From an uncultured Coriobacteriaceae bacterium (GTDB taxonomy: Bacteria > Actinomycetota > Coriobacteriia > Coriobacteriales > Atopobiaceae), in NCBI GenBank assembly GCA_900544655.1, contig UQWE01000093.1, positions 1 to 5,049 on the forward strand: a stretch of DNA of 5,049 bases. The letters run 5' to 3'. The notes below the pieces were generated by a model. It saw only the letters and a program-made list of their open reading frames with translations. It was not told the origin of the DNA and searched no databases. The position numbers were made by a program, and so were the translations under genes. This document shows positions 1 through 4,746 of the stretch, one piece after another. Position 1 is the first letter of the stretch. Each line of letters begins with the position of its first letter.

Positions 1-170
1 CGCTGGCGGGAGTGATTCCCTCCAACGTCGCCTTTCGCGTTTCTCGAATTGCTCGCCAGCGCGCGGGTTCTCGTGGGAACGGAGCTTTGCCACGTGATGC
101 GGGGCTCTTGTGTTGACGAGGCTCGGGAGCGTGGGCAGGCAGGTCCGCGCGATGCGCTCTTGGTCTCCGT
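1..170. other. Left-edge stretch with no convincing gene
   Basis: This stretch lies downstream of the minus-strand oxidoreductase. The plus frame starting at base 3 is open from the window edge to a TGA at 114-116 (37 codons, beginning LAGVIPSNVAF). It could be the tail of a gene entering from the left, but it carries no recognisable motif and its later half reads like random GC-rich sequence. An 8-bp inverted repeat, CGCTGGCG at 1-8 and CGCCAGCG at 54-61, brackets the first 61 bases. Neither arm is followed by a T-run, so I do not call a terminator. I see no clear terminator for the oxidoreductase here. Confidence 0.3.
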
Positions 171-1310
171 CTACTCCACGCGGAAGTCGGACGAGAAGCG
201 GAAGTCAGCCGGGAAGTGAACGTCCGCCTGGTTGCGAATCTCGTCGCAGACGCTGAGCGAGTTGAAGGTCACGCAGTCATAGCTCTGGAGCGCGCCGCGA
301 ACCGTGATCTCCCTTCCCCACAGCGTGTCGAGCTTCTCGCCGCGAATGAGGGAGACGAAGTCCCTGAGCTCGTAGACCATGTTGTTCGTGCGACGCTCGA
401 TGTCGAGCTCGCGCGTGGTCGAATTGGGCCTGTTCGATTCGGTCGAGGCACTGCCACGAACCGCCTTGCCACGCGTCATGATGGACACGTGCTGCGGCGA
501 TGCCATCGAATCGATGGTCATCGTGCCGAGGTCACCCTCGATCTGCGAGGGAAGCAGGTCTGTCGAGATCTTCGAATAGGCGAGCTCGACCACGAGGCCG
601 GGCGTGCCGGAGTGGGGGCCGTAGGTGCAGAGCACGGAGCCGGCTCCGTCGATGATGCCGTTGGTGGTCTCGCACTTGGAGTCCGAGATGAGCGTGGGCG
701 CCGCAACGATCCTGTCCGGCATGCCGAAGAGCGCGACCATTGGCTCGACCGTGTAGATGCCCATGTCCATGAGGGCGCCGGATGCCATCTTGGTGTCGAA
801 GATGTTCGTGTGGCGACCAGCCTTCACGTCGTCATAGCGCGAGGAGTACTTGCCGAAGCGGAAGGTCGCGCGGCGAAGGGTGGCGAGCTCCTCGAGGGAG
901 TCGAAGATCTTGGCCCAGGCGGGATCGTGGATGGGGCGCATCGCTTCGAGCGCGATGACGTGGTGGAGCTCCGCCGCGGCATAAAGGGACTGCGTCTGGA
1001 AACGGTTGGAGCAGGCCGGCTTCTCGATGAGGACGTGCTTATCGCCGCGGATGCAGGCGAGGGCCTGGTCAAAGTGGAGCGCGTTGGGGCTCGCGATGTA
1101 GACGGCATCGACGTCCTTGCAGTTAGCGAGCTGCTCGAGTGTGGTGAACGGGCGAGTGCCACCGTGACGCTCGGTGAACTCGCGGGCTGTGATGGGGTTG
1201 CGCGAGTAGGTGCCCACGTACTTGATGCTATCGACTTGCGCCGCTGCGTCGAGGAGGTCGTCGCTGATCATTGACGTTCCGATGGTGGCAAGACGGATGG
1301 GCTCTGGCAT
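171..1310 (-). CDS. Gfo/Idh/MocA-family NAD(P)-dependent oxidoreductase
   Basis: This is a 379-residue cytoplasmic dehydrogenase of the Gfo/Idh/MocA family, which oxidises or reduces sugars, inositols and related polyols with NAD(P). The N-terminal Rossmann fold starts at residues 6-16 (RLATIGTSMIS). It continues with VDAVYIASPNALH (67-79) and the family signature EKP at 96-98, whose lysine is the usual catalytic residue. The C-terminal alpha/beta domain carries SGALMDMGIYTVEP (177-190), the conserved region that lines the substrate pocket. The length fits the family (about 330-390). The ATG at 1308-1310 is preceded by AGGAG (1317-1321) six bases away, which fixes the start. The gene stands alone and is divergent from the superoxide reductase. 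The substrate cannot be read from the sequence. The closest recalled relatives are uncharacterised Firmicutes/Actinobacteria oxidoreductases that share the segment around YSSRYDDVKAG (155-165). Family assignment is firm; function is not. Confidence 0.93.
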   Translation of the reverse strand: MPEPIRLATIGTSMISDDLLDAAAQVDSIKYVGTYSRNPITAREFTERHGGTRPFTTLEQLANCKDVDAVYIASPNALHFDQALACIRGDKHVLIEKPACSNRFQTQSLYAAAELHHVIALEAMRPIHDPAWAKIFDSLEELATLRRATFRFGKYSSRYDDVKAGRHTNIFDTKMASGALMDMGIYTVEPMVALFGMPDRIVAAPTLISDSKCETTNGIIDGAGSVLCTYGPHSGTPGLVVELAYSKISTDLLPSQIEGDLGTMTIDSMASPQHVSIMTRGKAVRGSASTESNRPNSTTRELDIERRTNNMVYELRDFVSLIRGEKLDTLWGREITVRGALQSYDCVTFNSLSVCDEIRNQADVHFPADFRFSSDFRVE

Positions 1311-1416
1311 GTGGTTCTCCTCGTTTGTTGGTGGCGCTGGGTCGAGTTGGCAGGGGTGGCGGTGCGAGCTGGCACGCGTCGGGCGTGCTGGGATGACCGG
1401 GTTGCGTTCGGCACGA

Positions 1417-1443
1417 CAATTCTAAGTAATTGACCGCAGTCAA
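1417..1443 (-). promoter_or_regulatory. Putative promoter/operator of the oxidoreductase gene
   Basis: Read on the minus strand, TAGAAT (1424-1419) is a good -10 hexamer about 110 bases before the start codon. No good -35 sits 16-18 bases upstream, so an activator or other factor may be needed. Two overlapping inverted repeats cover the site: CAATT-N6-AATTG at 1417-1432 and TTGAC-N4-GTCAA at 1430-1443. They are plausible operator half-sites. The assignment is inferred from position, base composition and symmetry only. Confidence 0.4.
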
Positions 1444-1451
1444 ACAGAAGC

Positions 1452-1484
1452 CTTTTGTGAACGGCCAAATGCTTTTGTGAACGG
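1452..1484. repeat. Direct repeat CTTTTGTGAACGG, two copies, 20-bp period
   Basis: The 13-mer CTTTTGTGAACGG occurs at 1452-1464 and again, identical, at 1472-1484. The 20-bp period places both copies on nearly the same DNA face. The core TTGTGAA equals a half-site of the Rex (NADH/NAD-sensing repressor) consensus, but Rex normally binds an inverted pair and no TTCACAA partner follows either copy. The copies lie just upstream of the putative oxidoreductase promoter, a normal place for activator sites. The repeat is certain; its role is inferred. Confidence 0.6.
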
Positions 1485-1779
1485 GGCCGGCGAGGCGCGT
1501 GAGGCTTGCGCGGAGAGTGGCGCACAACGAAACGGCATGTTTAGCTGGCATAAGCGCGTCGAAAGCCCCGCTCGCCCAAACGCATATGTGGCAATTGCGC
1601 TTGGCGTGTAAGGATGGGCGATCCATGGGAAGAAGCTAGGTGAGAGGCGGGCTTGCTCGCCTGGCGCATGGCTTTTGCCCGTCAGTGCGCCGTGAGGGAT
1701 AGGTCCGCTCTCTCGATACGGGGCGAACGCTCGCTTCTGCCCGTCGCAGAGTGCCCGCTCGTCCAACACGTCAGAGAGA

Positions 1780-1784
1780 AAGGA
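1780..1784 (+). promoter_or_regulatory. Ribosome binding site deciding the superoxide reductase start
   Basis: AAGGA lies six bases before the ATG at 1791. The same frame is open back to an ATG at 1653, but that start lacks a Shine-Dalgarno sequence and would add 46 residues with no match to the family. The 1791 start also gives the standard desulfoferrodoxin N-terminus. Confidence 0.8.
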
Positions 1785-1790
1785 CGCATC

Positions 1791-2183
1791 ATGGCCGAGC
1801 TCAAGTTCTTCCGCTGCAAGAAGTGCGGTGCCGTCCTGTGGTCCGCCGTGGACGGGGCATGCGTGCCCACGTGCTGCGGCGAACCGATGACGGAACTCCG
1901 CGCTGGTGAGACCGATGGCGCGCACGAGAAGCATGTGCCCGCGCTCGAGCTGGAGGACGGAAAGCGCCTGCACGTTCGCGTGGGTGAGGTCGCTCATCCG
2001 ATGCTCCCCGAGCACTATATCCAGTTCATTGCCATTGCGAGGCCGGACGGTACGGTCGAGTTCAAGCATCTGGCTCCGGGCGAGGCCCCAGAGGCGACGT
2101 TCTGCCTGCATGGCCAGGCGAGTGCCACGGTCTACGAGTTCTGCAACCTGCATGGGCTATGGAAGGCCGAGTACACGGCGTAG
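1791..2183 (+). CDS. dfx: Desulfoferrodoxin-type superoxide reductase (2Fe-SOR)
   Basis: The product is a 130-residue cytoplasmic enzyme that reduces superoxide to hydrogen peroxide without making oxygen, the usual detoxification route of anaerobes. Both iron sites are visible and complete. The N-terminal desulforedoxin domain has C9, C12 and the pair C28-C29, which bind the rubredoxin-like Fe(Cys)4 centre. The C-terminal SOR domain has the EKHVP motif (E46, K47, H48), H69 and H75 in HPMLPEH, and C118 and H121 in CNLHGLW, giving the His4-Cys catalytic site with its E/K pair. Length and order match the classic two-iron class. The gene appears monocistronic: the next gene is a tRNA on the other strand. 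The electron donor, commonly rubredoxin, is not encoded in the window. Family-level confidence is very high. The symbol dfx is the usual name for this class; sorA or rbo are also used. Confidence 0.95.
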   Translation: MAELKFFRCKKCGAVLWSAVDGACVPTCCGEPMTELRAGETDGAHEKHVPALELEDGKRLHVRVGEVAHPMLPEHYIQFIAIARPDGTVEFKHLAPGEAPEATFCLHGQASATVYEFCNLHGLWKAEYTA

Positions 2184-2254
2184 CCCGCGAGTGCCAGCGC
2201 TTGGCTTCGACTGCGAATCCAGAGATGGGCATTGGCTACAACTTCCGGCGCAAT

Positions 2255-2278
2255 AGCGTGATTCGGCACGCTGTTTAG
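2255..2278 (+). terminator. Weak candidate terminator after the superoxide reductase
   Basis: AGCGTG (2255-2260) and CACGCT (2267-2272) form a 6-bp stem with a 6-nt loop, followed by GTTTAG. The position, 72 bases past the stop codon, suits a terminator. The stem is short and the T-run poor, so this could be chance. Confidence 0.3.
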
Positions 2279-2336
2279 GCGTCGTAGCTGCGGCTTCTGG
2301 CTTGCTTGAGGCGGGCGCTGGCGGGGAACAGCTCGA

Positions 2337-2374
2337 GACAAACAAAAAGGCCAGGGGCGCGAAGCCCCTGGCCT
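2337..2374 (-). terminator. Rho-independent terminator of the tRNA-Thr gene
   Basis: An 11-bp perfect stem (2348-2358 paired with 2364-2374) with a 5-nt loop is followed, on the minus strand, by a T-rich tail (TTTTTGTTTG). It begins 10 bases after the encoded CCA end of the tRNA, so it ends that transcript. There is no T-run on the plus-strand side, so it works in one direction only. Confidence 0.92.
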
Positions 2375-2384
2375 GAAATTACGC

Positions 2385-2460
2385 TGGAGCCAGCTACCAG
2401 ACTTGAACTGGTGACCCCCGCTTTACGAGAGCGGTGCTCTACCAACTGAGCTAAGCTGGC
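2385..2460 (-). tRNA. tRNA-Thr, anticodon CGT
   Basis: A complete 76-nt tRNA can be folded by eye. The acceptor stem is GCCAGCT with AGCTGGC, the D arm GCTC/GAGC, and the anticodon stem CCGCT with AGCGG. The anticodon loop CTCGTAA puts CGT at 34-36 (plus-strand bases 2425-2427). The variable loop has five bases. The T arm is ACCAG/CTGGT with loop TTCAAGT. The discriminator base is U and the CCA tail is genome-encoded (2385-2387). It decodes ACG threonine codons, in keeping with a GC-rich genome. It is a single-gene transcript with its own promoter and terminator. Confidence 0.97.
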
Positions 2461-2474
2461 GACTCCATGCGGTA

Positions 2475-2486
2475 CGCGATATCGCG
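2475..2486. repeat. 12-bp perfect palindrome in the tRNA leader
   Basis: CGCGATATCGCG is a perfect 12-bp palindrome located between the tRNA promoter and the mature tRNA 5' end. It would lie in the short 5' leader removed by RNase P, or near the transcription start. It may be a protein site or chance in GC-rich DNA. Confidence 0.35.
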
Positions 2487-2500
2487 CGCAGCGAATAAGA

Positions 2501-2530
2501 ACTATAACGGAAACACCCGTATTTGCGCAA
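2501..2530 (-). promoter_or_regulatory. Sigma-70-type promoter of the tRNA-Thr gene
   Basis: On the minus strand TTGCGC (2530-2525) and TATAGT (2506-2501) are separated by 18 bases. This places transcription start near 2494, about 33 bases before the tRNA. An A/T-rich patch (AAGTTTTTCT, about 2540-2531) directly upstream of the -35 resembles an UP element, which is common for stable RNA genes. Confidence 0.65.
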
Positions 2531-2559
2531 GAAGTTTGCGAGAAAAACTTGACGAGACT

Positions 2560-2617
2560 TTTGGCAGCCTGTCGTGCTCGCTGATCGCGGACGTGGTCGC
2601 GCGGTCGCGCTGCCAAA
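2560..2617. repeat. 9-bp inverted repeat with 40-nt spacer
   Basis: TTTGGCAGC (2560-2568) pairs with GCTGCCAAA (2609-2617). The spacer is GC-rich and includes two adjacent copies of GGTCGCGC (2595-2602, 2603-2610); a third copy is at 2620-2627. No T-run follows the right arm. The repeat immediately precedes the 27-bp repeat array and may belong to the same structured element. Confidence 0.4.
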
Positions 2618-2622
2618 CCGGT

Positions 2623-2738
2623 CGCGCAAGCTCTCGCTTGCTGGCGTCGCGTGCAGGCTTTTGCTTTTGGGCCCCGTGTGCAAGTTCGCGCTTTCGCCCC
2701 TGCGCGCAAGCTCTCGCTTGCTGACGTCGCGCGCGGAC
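2623..2738. repeat. Tandem array of four ~27-bp repeats with hairpin core
   Basis: Units begin at 2623, 2650, 2677 and 2703, and a partial fifth (CGCGCGGAC) starts at 2730. Units 1 and 4 are almost identical: 2623-2651 versus 2703-2731 match at 28 of 29 bases. Unit 2 matches unit 1 at 18 of 27 positions and unit 3 at 14 of the first 20, mostly with C/T changes. The core of units 1 and 4 is a perfect hairpin, GCAAGC-TCTC-GCTTGC; it is eroded in units 2 and 3. There are no unique spacers, so it is not a CRISPR array. Every frame across it is open and gives 9-residue periodic peptides, which can mislead gene callers, but no start site or family supports translation. It lies between the tRNA promoter and the phosphatase promoter. 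Confidence 0.8.
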
Positions 2739-2778
2739 ACCCAGGATCTCCCGCCTTCGATCTGCTGTCCGCTACCTC

Positions 2779-2787
2779 TGCTAGAAT
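2779..2787 (+). promoter_or_regulatory. Putative extended -10 promoter of the phosphatase-transporter operon
   Basis: TGCTAGAAT combines a TGN extension with a good -10 hexamer. Transcription would start near 2794, leaving a leader of about 28 bases before the ATG at 2822. No good -35 is present at the standard distance, as is usual for extended -10 promoters. The call is by eye. Confidence 0.5.
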
Positions 2788-2809
2788 CAACGACGCAAAT
2801 CAACTAGCA

Positions 2810-2815
2810 GGGAGG
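2810..2815 (+). promoter_or_regulatory. Ribosome binding site deciding the HAD phosphatase start
   Basis: GGGAGG sits six bases before the ATG at 2822. The frame is open upstream to an ATG at 2651, but that start lies inside the repeat array, has no ribosome site, and would put 57 unrelated residues before the DxD motif, which normally lies close to the N-terminus. Confidence 0.85.
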
Positions 2816-2821
2816 ATATTG

Positions 2822-3487
2822 ATGGAGCGTCCGCAGAAGATAGACTGTGTCCTGTTCGATTGCGACGGCGTCCTGGTGGACTCCGAGCCCGTCGCGGCTC
2901 GCCGTAACGTCAAGGTTTTTCACATGCTCGACATTCCAGCGACGTATGAGGACGCGCTGACGCTCTGTGGCTGTGACGGCGTCGCTGGCATTCCCGCCAT
3001 TGCCGCCAAGTATGGCAAGGAGATGGACAAGGAGCGTTTCGAGGCCAAGACCACCGAGGCACGCGATAACGGCATTCTCCCGCGCACCATCTATATCGAT
3101 CCCACGCTCGAGCTCAACGAGGGCGTCCGCGATCTTCTCGTCAGCCTGCGCGAGAAGGGCGTCAAGTGCGGCCTCGTTTCCACCACCGTCGCCGCTCATG
3201 TCCTCGCGCTGCTCAACAGGTTCGACCTCGTGTCGCTCTTCGACGTCATCATTGCGGGTGACATGGTGCAGAACAGGAAGCCCAACCCCGAGCCCTACCT
3301 CACCGCCATGGAAATCCTTGGCACCACGCCCGAGCATGCCGTGGTCGTCGAGGACTCCCCGACGGGCGTCGCCGCGGGCGTGGCCTCTGGCGCCTACGTG
3401 CTTGGCTATACGGGTTCGAGCGTCGTGCAAGACGTGAGCGCCGCCGCCGAGGTACTCGCCAGCTACGCTGACTTCGACCTGGCATAG
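2822..3487 (+). CDS. HAD-superfamily phosphatase (beta-phosphoglucomutase/phosphoglycolate phosphatase-like)
   Basis: The product is a 221-residue cytoplasmic haloacid dehalogenase-like hydrolase, probably acting on a small phosphorylated metabolite. All four catalytic motifs are present. Motif I is DCDGVLVDSE, with the nucleophile D13 and acid/base D15. Motif II is VSTT with S120. Motif III is K153 in RKPNPEPY. Motif IV is VVVEDSPTGVAAG with E177 and D178, which bind magnesium. The helical cap inserted between motifs I and II (about residues 22-90) marks subfamily IA, which includes phosphoglycolate phosphatase, beta-phosphoglucomutase and sugar-phosphate phosphatases. The length is standard. 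Motif IV alone does not separate a phosphatase from a mutase. It is followed by the transporter gene after 42 bases with no hairpin, so the two are probably co-transcribed. Family firm, substrate unknown. Confidence 0.93.
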   Translation: MERPQKIDCVLFDCDGVLVDSEPVAARRNVKVFHMLDIPATYEDALTLCGCDGVAGIPAIAAKYGKEMDKERFEAKTTEARDNGILPRTIYIDPTLELNEGVRDLLVSLREKGVKCGLVSTTVAAHVLALLNRFDLVSLFDVIIAGDMVQNRKPNPEPYLTAMEILGTTPEHAVVVEDSPTGVAAGVASGAYVLGYTGSSVVQDVSAAAEVLASYADFDLA

Positions 3488-3529
3488 TCCTAACGCTGCG
3501 ATGACGCGAACGGAAGGGTTGAGGATAGG

Positions 3530-4627
3530 ATGAGTGTGGACGAAGAGACCACGGTCGATATGGCCGTGGCCGAGGTGGCCTCGGCAGAAATGGACGCGAA
3601 CGGGTCCTCGGTGGGCGAGACGCCCGCGGCAAACCCAACTGCATCCGAGACGGAGGGCCTCGACGCCCCTGTTGCCGAGGCTTCCGCCTTGACGCAGCGG
3701 CGCCTGTTCGAGTCCTCCGTCTCGACGCAGCGGGGTCTGCTCGAGTCCTCCGCCTTCAACAAGGCCCTCATCGTTGCTTGTGCGCTCGCCTGGGGCTTCT
3801 CGTTCTTCGTGATGAAGGACGTCACGGAGCTCTTCCCGGTGTTCTGGCTTCTTCTCGTTCGTTTTGGCATCTCGAGTGCGATCATGGCCGTCGTTTTCCG
3901 CAAGGCGATCTTCGCGAATCTCAACCTCTCCGTGGTAAAGACTGGTGTGCTGCTCGGCGTGCTCTATGGTGCCGGCTATATCTTCCAGACCTATGGCATC
4001 GTCTTTACCACGCCCGGTAAGAACGCCTTCCTGACCGGCGTGTATTGTGTGCTCGTGCCGTTCTGCGCCTGGGCGTTGGGGCACGGGCGTCCGCGCCGCG
4101 TGAGCCTGATCGCCGCATTCGTGAGCCTCGTGGGCGCTGGCTTCGTCGTGCTCGACAACGGCCTGCCACTCAACGTGGGCGATGCCCTGACCCTCGTGGG
4201 CTCAGTGTTCTACGCGCTTGAGATGGTGGTCGTCTCGTCTGAGGGCCGAGGCAAGGATGTCTGGGCGCTCACCTTCTGGCAGTTCGTCACCATCACGCTG
4301 ATCGTGGCCGCGGGGTTCCTCCTCGTCGAAGAGGCGCCTGCTCCTGCGCTCTACACGTTCGGCAACGTCGCTTCCCTGGTCTTCCTTGCCGTCGTGTGCT
4401 CGTTCGGGACGCTCGCGCTTCTCAACTATGCCCTCACGAAGGTTGACCCGGCGAGCGGCTCGCTCCTCTCGTCGCTCGAGAGCCCGAGTGGCGTGGCGTT
4501 CTCCGTCGCGTTTGGTTATGAGAGCCTGACGCCCAAGCTCCTGGTGGGCTTCGTGCTCATCTTCGCGGGCATCGTCTTCTCCGAGGTGGGTGAGCGTCTC
4601 ATCGAGCGCTGGCCGAGCCGGAGGTAG
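3530..4627 (+). CDS. DMT-superfamily (EamA) transporter with N-terminal extension
   Basis: The product is a 365-residue inner-membrane protein of the drug/metabolite transporter superfamily, which exports or imports small metabolites such as amino acids. After residue 78 it has about ten hydrophobic segments in two EamA halves (about 79-210 and 217-355). Characteristic stretches are AWGFSFFVMKD (87-97), TTPGKNAFLTGVYCVLVP (160-177), and SLESPSGVAFSVAF (315-328) followed by SLTPKLLVGFVLIFAGIVFSE. Typical members are about 290-310 residues. The excess is a hydrophilic N-terminus of some 78 residues, rich in E, D, A, S and T and ending in a duplicated TQR-x-L-ESS peptide (55-63 and 66-74). The ATG has GAGG (3521-3524) five bases upstream, and no Met lies between residue 21 and M95 (inside the first membrane segment), so the extension appears real. 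It is probably co-transcribed with the phosphatase. The substrate cannot be inferred. Confidence 0.92.
   Translation: MSVDEETTVDMAVAEVASAEMDANGSSVGETPAANPTASETEGLDAPVAEASALTQRRLFESSVSTQRGLLESSAFNKALIVACALAWGFSFFVMKDVTELFPVFWLLLVRFGISSAIMAVVFRKAIFANLNLSVVKTGVLLGVLYGAGYIFQTYGIVFTTPGKNAFLTGVYCVLVPFCAWALGHGRPRRVSLIAAFVSLVGAGFVVLDNGLPLNVGDALTLVGSVFYALEMVVVSSEGRGKDVWALTFWQFVTITLIVAAGFLLVEEAPAPALYTFGNVASLVFLAVVCSFGTLALLNYALTKVDPASGSLLSSLESPSGVAFSVAFGYESLTPKLLVGFVLIFAGIVFSEVGERLIERWPSRR
3691..3753 (+). repeat. 33-bp in-frame tandem duplication in the transporter gene
   Basis: Bases 3691-3720 and 3724-3753 match at 26 of 30 positions with a 33-bp period. They encode TQRRLFESS and TQRGLLESS, separated by VS. 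The unit is a multiple of three, so the frame is kept. It sits just before the first membrane helix, in the variable cytoplasmic extension, and probably arose by a past slippage or duplication event. Confidence 0.8.
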
Positions 4628-4667
4628 CTTGGGAGAGCCAGTGCGCGTTGCCGTGACACAAAGCGAA

Positions 4668-4705
4668 AAGCGCCGCAGTCCCAATTGGGCTGCGGCGCTT
4701 CTTTT
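4668..4705. terminator. Bidirectional Rho-independent terminator
   Basis: An 11-bp perfect stem (4668-4678 with 4690-4700) is extended, past an unpaired T (4679), by CCC/GGG around an AATT loop. On the plus strand it is followed by TTCTTTTG. On the minus strand it is followed by TTTTCGCTTTG. It lies 40 bases after the transporter stop and 46 bases after the aldolase stop, so it serves both convergent transcripts. Confidence 0.93.
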
Positions 4706-4746
4706 GACGTGCGGAAACTGGCTCGCGAAGGTCGATCCGATGCCCC

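Larger units (their letters stand above)
1311..1790. other. Divergent intergenic region between oxidoreductase and superoxide reductase
   Basis: These 480 bases separate two divergent genes. An AT-rich island at 1417-1445 stands out against GC-rich flanks and probably holds the oxidoreductase promoter. A direct repeat with 20-bp period follows at 1452-1484. The stretch 1490-1790 contains no motif I recognise. Its open frames lack ribosome sites and their translations look like noise, and I find no good sigma-70 promoter for the superoxide reductase. The best candidate, TTGCCC with GATAGG 17 bases further on (about 1675-1703), is weak. Confidence 0.6.

Noticed and set aside
1..61. Terminal inverted repeat of an insertion sequence at the left edge
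   Set aside because: The arms are only 8 bp, only 45 bases apart, and no transposase is present. In GC-rich DNA this is likely chance.
216..1274. Plus-strand open frame of 352 codons
   Set aside because: It is antisense to the clear Gfo/Idh/MocA gene over its whole length, and its translation is biased to V, E, R, D, A as expected for a shadow in GC-rich DNA. It has no domain.
1440..2153. Minus-strand open frame of 237 codons overlapping the superoxide reductase
   Set aside because: It is antisense to a protein with all metal ligands in place and runs into the repeat-containing intergenic region. No ribosome site or motif was seen.
2385..2460. tRNA-Thr as an integration (att) site
   Set aside because: No second copy of the tRNA 3' end and no integrase gene are present in the window.
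2623..2738. CRISPR array
   Set aside because: The repeats are directly adjacent with a 26-27 bp period and no unique spacers, and there are no cas genes in the window.
2623..2738. Repeat-containing small protein on either strand
   Set aside because: The 9-codon periodicity comes from the 27-bp DNA repeat and appears in several frames. There is no ribosome site and no consistent start.
3501..3533. 10-codon ORF whose TGA overlaps the transporter ATG
   Set aside because: The ATGA overlap looks like translational coupling, but the ORF has no ribosome site of its own and its sequence is explained by the transporter's leader.
2804..4084. Minus-strand open frame of 426 codons
   Set aside because: It lies antisense across both the phosphatase and the transporter, whose motifs are complete. 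The translation is rich in H, G, E and R and has no family signature.
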